From Candidatus Gastranaerophilales bacterium (GTDB lineage Bacteria; Cyanobacteriota; Vampirovibrionia; Gastranaerophilales; Gastranaerophilaceae), in NCBI GenBank assembly GCA_003150395.1, contig QAMI01000003.1, forward strand, positions 1 to 18,711: 18,711 bases of DNA. Direction: 5' to 3'. Below the pieces are notes generated by a model. The model saw only the letters and a program-made list of their open reading frames with translations, did not search any database and was not told the DNA's origin. Positions 13,723 to 18,711 of this stretch are shown piece by piece. Each line of letters opens with the position of its first letter. The stretch's first letter is position 1. The position numbers were made by a program, and so were the translations under genes.

Positions 13723-14427
13723 ATGCAAATTCAATCAATTAATAATACGCCGAATTTTCAAGCAAATTATTTGAGAACAGCGCAACAAACGGTAAAATAC
13801 GGCTTGCACTCAAAGCAAACACCAATTGATATTTATTCAATTGACAGCAGGGATAAAGATTTAATAGAAAAACTTTTGGTTAAAATCGATTTGAGAGAAA
13901 ACCGGAAAGATGCAAGTGCCGTGAAAGAAAAAAACAGCATAAATGATACAATTCGTTTTGTTTTAAATAAAGCCCTGCATCTGGATGAGAAATCCCGTGA
14001 TGGTGTTTTTATCGCGGTGAACAATAACAAACATTTAAGCGGTCTGCTTGATTTTACTAACGGCAGTTCACCTGTATTAAAGAATTTGATTTCCTGGCGC
14101 AGAAATAAAGATGATGTAACACGCTCAAATCTTTTTGCAGAATTTTTGCGATATGTTGAAAAAGCCAATAACAATCGCAAATGGTACGATAAAGTTGACA
14201 TATCGGTTTATTCTGAGCCTAAAACCAAAGGTACACGCTGGCTTAAAGAAAACGGATTTGTTCTTCCGGAAAAAAGCAAAGATGCAGTAAGAGAAAGGCT
14301 TGTAATGGAAGATGAGGTTATTGCTTCAGCAAGACAGAAAGTAGAAAACAGGCTTGAGGCGGCAGGATTAAATGTAAATAAAAACCTCAAACACAGCCAA
14401 GTTGAACTTAAAAATTTAGATTTATAA
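13723..14427 (+). CDS. GNAT-like protein of unknown function, lineage-type
   Basis: The ATG has AAAGGAG 10 nt upstream. Residues 1-14 (MQIQSINNTPNFQA) form a short tag-like start similar to that of the 155-aa protein at 439-906. Residues about 93-185 have the look of an acetyltransferase fold: GVFIAVNNNKHLSGLLDF (strands), a long helix LFAEFLRYVEKAN, a strand VDISVYSEP, and KGTRWLKENGF, which resembles the GNAT C-terminal motif in which a residue pair packs near acetyl-CoA. The N-terminal 90 residues and C-terminal 40 residues are charged and helical. The classical acetyl-CoA loop (Q/RxxGxG/A) is not evident, so it may be degenerate or only structurally related. Function is unknown. Confidence 0.8.
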   Translation: MQIQSINNTPNFQANYLRTAQQTVKYGLHSKQTPIDIYSIDSRDKDLIEKLLVKIDLRENRKDASAVKEKNSINDTIRFVLNKALHLDEKSRDGVFIAVNNNKHLSGLLDFTNGSSPVLKNLISWRRNKDDVTRSNLFAEFLRYVEKANNNRKWYDKVDISVYSEPKTKGTRWLKENGFVLPEKSKDAVRERLVMEDEVIASARQKVENRLEAAGLNVNKNLKHSQVELKNLDL

Positions 14428-14454
14428 TTATGGTCTAAACTGCCGGATTTTAAC

Positions 14455-14500
14455 AGAACAAAGAAAAAGGTGTAAAATTTTACACCTTTTTCTTTGTTCT
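14455..14500. terminator. Bidirectional terminator, 46-bp perfect palindrome
   Basis: Each arm is 23 nt (14455-14477 and 14478-14500) and is perfectly complementary. The stem has GGTG/CACC near the centre and A-rich/T-rich flanks that give a U-run in either direction. It lies between the convergent GNAT-like gene and the PH-domain gene and overlaps the first 2 bp of the latter's stop codon. Confidence 0.9.
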
Positions 14501-15206
14501 AAATATTAGTTTCGTTTTTTTGAAAATATTCCCTTATGTAGGCTTTGGAATTGTTTAAAACGAACTGAACCTCATCAGGATTTTGAATATATCTGTAGAC
14601 AATTTCTTTATCTGAATTTTCTTTCTCAATGATAAGATGTCCGTAGTTTGCCAAACGCCCGAGAAAACTTCTTCTTAATCTGACAAGATGAATTTTTTTC
14701 AAAGGCACGCAAATATCATCAACAATAAAAACACCTTGTCTTATATGAAGGTTTGAAGTTGTAATAACGCTTCTGTCCGAAAAATAGCGCAAAATGGGGT
14801 AAATAATCGGCGCAAGAAATATCAGCGCAATTATAAAGCCTAAAAAGCTGGGGATATTGACATAAAAAATCCAGAAATACGCGATAAATATCGGAGAAAA
14901 CACACACGGCCAAAACATAGACATATAATGTTTTTTTATTTCAAAAACCACAATTTCGTTTTCTTCATCATACTCATTGTCATTTTTATCAAATTTTTCA
15001 TCTTTTTTAATAATTTCTTCCGGTTCAATTTGCTTTACAGGTACGACTGACCTTCTTTCTTCGGCTTCCGGCATGCAAAAACTTTCCTGGCGGATTTGTT
15101 CAGACTCAATATAGCTTTCGGTTCTGGCTTCTCGTAAATCATGGCCACAAAATTTGCAGAAATTATCAAAATCATTAACTTTTTTACCGCAGTTTGGACA
15201 AAACAT
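14499..15206 (-). CDS. Zinc-ribbon and PH-domain membrane protein
   Basis: The start is the ATG at 15206..15204 (AAAAGGA 5-7 nt upstream), giving 235 residues; a longer frame without a ribosome site exists but would add 17 residues across the promoter. Residues 3-20 are a zinc ribbon (C3, C6, C17, C20: CPNCGKK, then CKFCG). A polar linker to about 85 follows, then two hydrophobic segments (about 95-116 and 120-140). A bacterial PH domain of the DUF304/bPH2 type covers about 144-225 (DRSVITTSNLHIRQG, then VPLKKIHLVRLRRSFLGRLANYG). Such proteins are membrane-associated, but a defined role is lacking. The expected C-terminal PH domain is present and no signal peptide is seen. It is divergent from bioB with overlapping promoters. 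Confidence 0.82.
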   Translation of the reverse strand: MFCPNCGKKVNDFDNFCKFCGHDLREARTESYIESEQIRQESFCMPEAEERRSVVPVKQIEPEEIIKKDEKFDKNDNEYDEENEIVVFEIKKHYMSMFWPCVFSPIFIAYFWIFYVNIPSFLGFIIALIFLAPIIYPILRYFSDRSVITTSNLHIRQGVFIVDDICVPLKKIHLVRLRRSFLGRLANYGHLIIEKENSDKEIVYRYIQNPDEVQFVLNNSKAYIREYFQKNETNI

Positions 15207-15228
15207 AATAAATCCTTTTTTTTGATTT

Positions 15229-15257
15229 ATTTTATCATATAATATAGTTACGGTCAA
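15229..15257 (-). promoter_or_regulatory. Promoter TTGACC-17-TAAAAT for the PH-domain gene
   Basis: TTGACC (15257..15252) and TAAAAT (15234..15229) have exactly 17 nt between them, ending 22 nt before the ATG at 15206. It overlaps the candidate bioB -10 box on the other strand. Confidence 0.6.
15238..15243 (+). promoter_or_regulatory. Candidate -10 box TATAAT for bioB
   Basis: TATAAT at 15238-15243 would start RNA near 15250, 35 nt before the bioB ATG. There is no good -35 hexamer. It lies inside the divergent minus-strand promoter, so the two may interfere. Confidence 0.4.
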
Positions 15258-15284
15258 TCGTTCTGATTGAAGACTGGAGAAAAA

Positions 15285-16214
15285 ATGCTTACAATGGAAA
15301 ATTTAACAAAAGAAAAATTGCTGGAATTATATAATAAGGATTTGGATGAACTTCTGAAGTTATCTTCCAAATTTATGAAAAATGACATTGAATTCTGTTC
15401 GTTGGTAAATGCCAGAAATGGAAAGTGTTCACAGAATTGTAAATATTGTGCGCAAAGTTCTCATTACAGAACTGATATTGAAAGTTATCCGCTTGTAGGG
15501 GCTGAGGCTGTGAAAAAAGCGGCTTTGGAAGCAAAAGAAAATCACGTTTCCAGATTTGCGGTTGTAACTTCTGGAAAATCTCCTGATGAGAGTGATGTTG
15601 ACGGAATTATAAATCTGATTAAGGAGATTAATAAAATTGAAGGTTTGAGAAGCTGCGCTTCAATCGGAATTTTAACTGAAGATCAAGCTAAAAAACTAGC
15701 AGAATGCGGTTTAAAACGATTCCACCATAATATTAATACAGCACGCTCATATTACAGTAAAGTATGTACAACCCACACATGGGACGATCGTTTAAATACA
15801 TGTAAACTTGTGAAAAAATACGGAATGGAACTTTGCTGCGGTGTTATTCTTGGTATGGGCGAGTCTGTCGAACAGCGGGTAGAGATGGCGCTGGAACTTG
15901 CTGAAATTCAACCGGATTCAATACCTATTAATATTTTGATGCCAATTCCTCAAACTCCTTTTGAAAATTATCTTGATAAAATTGACGAAGAAAATGTTTT
16001 GAGAACACTGGCAATTTTCAAAATAGCTAATCCAAACTCAATTTTAAGATTCTGCGGCGGCAGAATGCGTTTGTCTGAAGAAAATCAAATAAAAGCTCTA
16101 AAATCTTGTGTGGAAGGGCTTATGACAGGTAATTATCTTACAACTACTGGAAAGCTGCCTGAAGAAGATATTGAACTTGCTAAAAAACTTGGACGAAATA
16201 TATATAAAAATTAA
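15285..16214 (+). CDS. bioB: Biotin synthase BioB
   Basis: This radical-SAM enzyme inserts sulfur into dethiobiotin to make biotin. The radical-SAM cluster motif is C48-x3-C52-x2-C55 (CSQNCKYC), followed by AQSSHY typical of BioB. Other family marks are LRSCASIGIL (C124), HHNINTA (147-153), LCCGVILGMGE (C184, C185), PINILMPIP and LRFCGGR (254-260). Compared with E. coli BioB, the C128 and C188 equivalents are kept (C124, C184), but the C97 position is A92 (RFAVVTSG), and C185 and C257 are additional. The auxiliary sulfur-donor cluster may therefore be bound differently, as suggested for anaerobe-type BioB. GGAG 5 nt before the ATG at 15285 favours it over an upstream TTG. No other biotin genes are in the window; a terminator follows. 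Confidence 0.93.
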   Translation: MLTMENLTKEKLLELYNKDLDELLKLSSKFMKNDIEFCSLVNARNGKCSQNCKYCAQSSHYRTDIESYPLVGAEAVKKAALEAKENHVSRFAVVTSGKSPDESDVDGIINLIKEINKIEGLRSCASIGILTEDQAKKLAECGLKRFHHNINTARSYYSKVCTTHTWDDRLNTCKLVKKYGMELCCGVILGMGESVEQRVEMALELAEIQPDSIPINILMPIPQTPFENYLDKIDEENVLRTLAIFKIANPNSILRFCGGRMRLSEENQIKALKSCVEGLMTGNYLTTTGKLPEEDIELAKKLGRNIYKN

Positions 16215-16222
16215 ATAAAATT

Positions 16223-16262
16223 TATAGACAGTAGCCATATGGCTAGTATCTTTTTGTCTATA
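16223..16262 (+). terminator. Terminator after bioB
   Basis: The perfect palindrome TAGCCATATGGCTA (16232-16245) is followed by GTATCTTTTT. Outer arms TATAGAC (16223-16229) and GTCTATA (16256-16262) could extend the structure. It lies 8 nt after the bioB stop. Confidence 0.65.
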
Positions 16263-16324
16263 TTTGAAATATCATTAATTATACTTGTATTAACATTAAA
16301 ATATAAATAATAGGAGCAGTTTAC

Positions 16325-16495
16325 TTGTTTAAAAACATGAAAACCTCCCGATGCTATTATACTGCACAGGAGTCAAGGGTTTGCGAACTTTTGAGAAAGG
16401 ACTATGACATAAAAGAGATAGCTGAAATTATGAAAATAAATCCTCATACTGTAAAATCTCATATATCAAAGATTAAAAGAATGAATTTAAATTAA
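16325..16495 (+). CDS. Small stand-alone LuxR/GerE-type helix-turn-helix protein, 56 aa
   Basis: A TTG start at 16325 with AGGAG 8 nt upstream opens 56 codons; the first in-frame ATG (16337) is 20 nt from that site and less likely. Residues about 11-53 match the LuxR/GerE DNA-binding motif: YTAQESRVCELLRKDYDIKE (12-31), then IAEIMKINPHTVKSHISKIK (32-51), including the KEIAE turn and the TVKSHI recognition helix. There is no receiver or ligand-binding domain, so it is a bare DNA-binding domain. It sits between the bioB terminator and ispF, stopping 35 nt before ispF, and fills most of the 316-bp gap 16215-16530. It could be a small regulator or a remnant of a larger response regulator; the intact ribosome site and full HTH favour function. 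Confidence 0.72.
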   Translation: MFKNMKTSRCYYTAQESRVCELLRKDYDIKEIAEIMKINPHTVKSHISKIKRMNLN

Positions 16496-16503
16496 TATCA
16501 TGT

Positions 16504-16509
16504 TATAAT
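16504..16509 (+). promoter_or_regulatory. Candidate -10 box TATAAT for ispF
   Basis: TATAAT at 16504-16509 lies 21 nt before the ispF ATG; the -35 region is not recognisable. A small CCGT-AAAAA-ACGG hairpin follows at 16510-16522 and touches the GGAG ribosome site. Confidence 0.4.
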
Positions 16510-16530
16510 CCGTAAAAAACGGAGAAAACT

Positions 16531-17013
16531 ATGTTTAGAATAGGCTTAGGTTATGATATTCACACACTTGTGTCAGGCCGCGATTTGATAATCGGCGGTG
16601 TCAAAATTACGCATGAAAAAGGCTTGATGGGACATTCTGATGCAGATGTACTAATTCATGCAATAATTGACGCGCTGCTTGGAGCTTTGGCGCTGAGCGA
16701 TATAGGAACTTTGTTTCCAGATACAGATAAAAAATTTAAAGATGCTGACAGCACTTTGCTTTTGGCAAAAGTTTACGAGAAAGTTAAAGAGCGCGGATAT
16801 AACATCGTTAATATTGACAGCAATATCATTGCTCAAGAACCTAAAATGATGCCTTATATCCCGAAAATGCGTGAAACTTTGGACAGAATTCTGAATATAG
16901 GGCAGCAAAATATAAGCATAAAAGCAAAAACAAACGAAAAAATGGATGCAGTCGGGCAAAAGCTTGCCATAGAAGCTCATGCGGTCGTTCTTTTGGAGAA
17001 TAATTCCGGGTAA
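16531..17013 (+). CDS. ispF: 2-C-methyl-D-erythritol 2,4-cyclodiphosphate synthase
   Basis: IspF cyclises CDP-methylerythritol 2-phosphate to MEcPP with release of CMP in the MEP isoprenoid pathway. The length (160 aa) is standard. The metal ligands are visible: D9 and H11 in GYDIH, and H43 in GHSDADVLIHAIIDALLGAL. DIGTLFPDTD (57-66) and the late KAKTNEKMDAVG (131-142) are also family motifs, the latter diverging from the usual KATTTEKLGFxG. GGAG precedes the ATG by 7 nt. Its end converges with the DUF721 gene, with 17 bp between stop codons and no clear terminator. Confidence 0.95.
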   Translation: MFRIGLGYDIHTLVSGRDLIIGGVKITHEKGLMGHSDADVLIHAIIDALLGALALSDIGTLFPDTDKKFKDADSTLLLAKVYEKVKERGYNIVNIDSNIIAQEPKMMPYIPKMRETLDRILNIGQQNISIKAKTNEKMDAVGQKLAIEAHAVVLLENNSG

Positions 17014-17030
17014 ATTCCTACAAATTTGCG

Positions 17031-17366
17031 TTATTCAGCTTCATTAGACCATTTTTTGGGGTCAAAACGAAGGTCTGTAACTTTTAATTTTAAAGATTCA
17101 AGATAAGGTTTGAATTTTACAAGAAGCTGCGTTTTTTTTAGCATTAATTCCTGTGCGACAATACCGTTTTCGCAGGCAATTACCATAACTCCGCCGCCTA
17201 ACATTGAATAAGGACGAGATTTCTGTGCAAATTTTGCACCGGCGATTTTGCCCCAAAACCTGTATAAATTGTTTCTTGTTATGGCTTTTCTGATTTCTTT
17301 TTGTCCGAGCATTTTTTCAATAATGCTTTCTGTATCAACAAAATCAGTGTAAAGAATTTTTTTCAT
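17031..17366 (-). CDS. DUF721/DciA-like protein
   Basis: The 111-aa protein shows DUF721 marks: FWGKIAGAKFAQKSRPYSML (37-56), then GGGVMVIACENGIVAQELMLKK (57-78), and VTDLRFDP near the end (96-103). DciA proteins of this family help load the replicative helicase DnaB in bacteria lacking DnaC or DnaI; that role is established for DciA and only inferred here. AAGGA lies 6 nt before the ATG. It is divergent from the DHH phosphoesterase gene with 92 bp between. The acidic C-terminus (SNEAE) is short compared with some relatives. Confidence 0.78.
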   Translation of the reverse strand: MKKILYTDFVDTESIIEKMLGQKEIRKAITRNNLYRFWGKIAGAKFAQKSRPYSMLGGGVMVIACENGIVAQELMLKKTQLLVKFKPYLESLKLKVTDLRFDPKKWSNEAE

Positions 17367-17458
17367 TAAGTTTCCTTAGGATTTTGAAATTTATCGTCCA
17401 ACAGACCTCAATTTCTAAAACATTTTGTTCCTTAGCTTGTTTATGGTAACATATAGGA

Positions 17459-18424
17459 ATGGAAGGTTTACAACTAAATAATATCATAAAGTCTTCAAAA
17501 AATATACTTTTAATATCCCATATCAATCCTGACGGTGATACGTTAGGGTCAATCTGCGCAATGTATGGAGTTATAAAAGATAATTTTCATAAAGAATGTG
17601 AAATGCTTTGCGTTTCAAAAATTCCCAAGATTTATGAATACCTTCCAAATGTTTCAAAAGTCAAAAAGCTTGAAGATTTTGATACCTCACGTGAATTTGA
17701 CCTTGTCATAAACGTTGATATTGCGGCGATTGACAGAGCAGGTGATGCTAAAATCCTTTTTGATAAAGCAAAATTCCGCGTGAATTTGGATCATCACAAA
17801 ACAAACAGAGGTTATGCTGATTTAAATCTTATAAACCCTGATGCAAGTTCAACAGGCGAACTTTTATGTGAACTTTTTCAAGAACTTGGATGGAAAATTT
17901 CTTTAGATACCGCAACATGCCTTTATACAGCAATTTTGACAGATACAGGGTCATTTAAATATGATAATACAACAGCGTCTGCCCTAAAAGCTGCTTCTCA
18001 AATGGTTTCAATCGGCGTTCGTCCTTCTGAGGTTTATAAAAAAGTTTACGAATCATCATCAAAAAATCATGTTTTGTTTCAGGCGCATTGCATAAGTAAA
18101 GCTGAATTTTTATCAGAAGATAAAATAGTTTATACAACAGTTTACAAAAAAGATATCGAAAAATTTAACGCCCCGGAAGACTGCACAGAAGGACTTTGTG
18201 AAAAACTTCGTGCAATTGTAACAACCGAGGCTGCTTTTATAGTAAAAGAAATTAATCCTTCATTGCATAAGATTTCCATGCGCAGTAAGAATATTGACGT
18301 TGCTGAAATTTGTGAGGTTTTTGGCGGCGGCGGTCATACTCTTGCGGCGGGGTGCGTAATTAAAGGAAGCATGAAGGATGCAGTCAAGAAAATTCTGGAT
18401 GAAATCCGAAAAAGAGAGATTTAA
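17459..18424 (+). CDS. DHH-family phosphoesterase, NrnA-like
   Basis: The DHH domain has motif I HINPDGDTLGS (H21, D25, D27), motif II VINVDIAAIDR (D87), motif III DHH at 111-113 and motif IV TDTGSFKYDN (D162). The C-terminal DHHA1 domain ends with GGGGHTLAAG (289-298), the substrate-binding loop. The 321-aa size and order match NrnA-type enzymes, which degrade nanoRNA or cyclic dinucleotide products and often dephosphorylate pAp with Mn(II). This specific substrate is inferred from family. The ribosome site is poor: AGGA touches the ATG, and an extended -10-like TGGTAACAT (17444-17452) would put the RNA start on the ATG itself, so the mRNA may be leaderless. It is followed after 3 bp by a YihY/BrkB gene. 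Confidence 0.9.
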   Translation: MEGLQLNNIIKSSKNILLISHINPDGDTLGSICAMYGVIKDNFHKECEMLCVSKIPKIYEYLPNVSKVKKLEDFDTSREFDLVINVDIAAIDRAGDAKILFDKAKFRVNLDHHKTNRGYADLNLINPDASSTGELLCELFQELGWKISLDTATCLYTAILTDTGSFKYDNTTASALKAASQMVSIGVRPSEVYKKVYESSSKNHVLFQAHCISKAEFLSEDKIVYTTVYKKDIEKFNAPEDCTEGLCEKLRAIVTTEAAFIVKEINPSLHKISMRSKNIDVAEICEVFGGGGHTLAAGCVIKGSMKDAVKKILDEIRKREI

Positions 18425-18427
18425 GAT

Positions 18428-18711
18428 ATGTTTTTAAAACCTTTTGTCAGAGGAGTAAAACGATTAATAATTTCTGTAATTAAAAACGATTTTTTCGGAA
18501 TGGCGGCCGAAATGGGATTTATGATGGTAATCGGAATTTTTCCGTTTATGCTTTTTTTAATGGCTGTTTTTGGCTGGATGGGAAACAAATCTTATATGGA
18601 TCCGGTTTTAATGTTTTTGTCCAATGTTATGCCGGAACAGTCAATGGATTTGATACTTACAGTGTTGTCAGAAGTTATGATATTTGAGCAGGGGCGGCTT
18701 ATGGCAACAAT
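18428..18711 (+). CDS. YihY/BrkB-family membrane protein, N-terminal part
   Basis: The frame starts at the ATG at 18428, 3 bp after the DHH gene stop, and stays open to the window edge (about 94 residues). An AGAGAG site within the end of the previous gene could serve as ribosome-binding site, implying an operon. The start, a short basic helix, then NDFFGMAAEMGFMMVIGIFPFMLFLMAVFGWMG (a membrane segment about 25-55) and LSNVMPEQSMDLIL, resembles the YihY/UPF0761 family, multi-span inner-membrane proteins of uncertain function once called BrkB or RNase BN. The remainder is outside the window. Confidence 0.78.
   Translation, partial: MFLKPFVRGVKRLIISVIKNDFFGMAAEMGFMMVIGIFPFMLFLMAVFGWMGNKSYMDPVLMFLSNVMPEQSMDLILTVLSEVMIFEQGRLMAT

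Noticed and set aside
15267..15284. TTG start extending BioB by 6 residues
   Set aside because: GGAG sits 5 nt before the ATG at 15285, inside the would-be extension, so the ATG is the better start.

Overview
The window is AT-rich bacterial chromosome, densely packed and mostly genic, with ordinary Shine-Dalgarno sites and sigma70-like promoters. Best guess for the host is the gut Melainabacteria lineage (Candidatus Gastranaerophilales / Vampirovibrionia). Reasons: a type IV pilus assembly cluster (PilP-like lipoprotein, secretin, PilB, PilC) in a low-GC diderm; an anaerobe-style BioB; and several lineage-type unknown proteins with a short N-terminal MQI...NFQ-type tag. The lineage call rests on recollection of protein style, not on a marker gene, and is only moderately secure.

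Layout. (1) 1-3515, minus strand: unknown, probably lineage-restricted genes. They are a 233-aa protein with a CHCC zinc-site-like N-terminus, a 500-aa membrane protein with an internal duplication overlapping it by 14 bp, a 155-aa protein, and an N-terminal fragment running off the left edge. Short octamer tandem arrays in opposite orientation flank the 500-aa/155-aa junction, and a possible 42-aa small gene leads the block. (2) 3681-4538, plus strand: a uridine-kinase/phosphoribulokinase-family P-loop kinase with an N-terminal extension. (3) 4738-10702: the pilus operon, PilP-like lipoprotein, secretin (PilQ/GspD), PilB/GspE ATPase and PilC/GspF, followed almost without a gap by a short-chain dehydrogenase. 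(4) 11551-13633: an HxlR regulator and a DtxR/MntR-family metal regulator, each with a clean promoter. Next is a 346-aa membrane protein of unknown function whose TTGACA promoter overlaps a near-perfect 20-bp DtxR/MntR-type palindrome. (5) 13659-14427: a structured leader and a GNAT-like protein, closed by a 46-bp perfect palindrome that serves as a shared terminator. (6) 14499-18711: a zinc-ribbon/PH-domain membrane protein (minus), biotin synthase BioB, a 56-aa stand-alone LuxR-type HTH gene, IspF, a DciA-like DUF721 protein (minus), a DHH-family NrnA-like phosphoesterase, and the start of a YihY/BrkB membrane protein.

The pilus genes work together in envelope-spanning fibre assembly or secretion, although PilM, PilN, PilO and pilins are not in the window. 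The most suggestive unexplained unit is the metal regulator plus its probable target, an uncharacterised glycine-rich membrane protein with a histidine cluster. No rRNA, tRNA, CRISPR array or transposase was seen.
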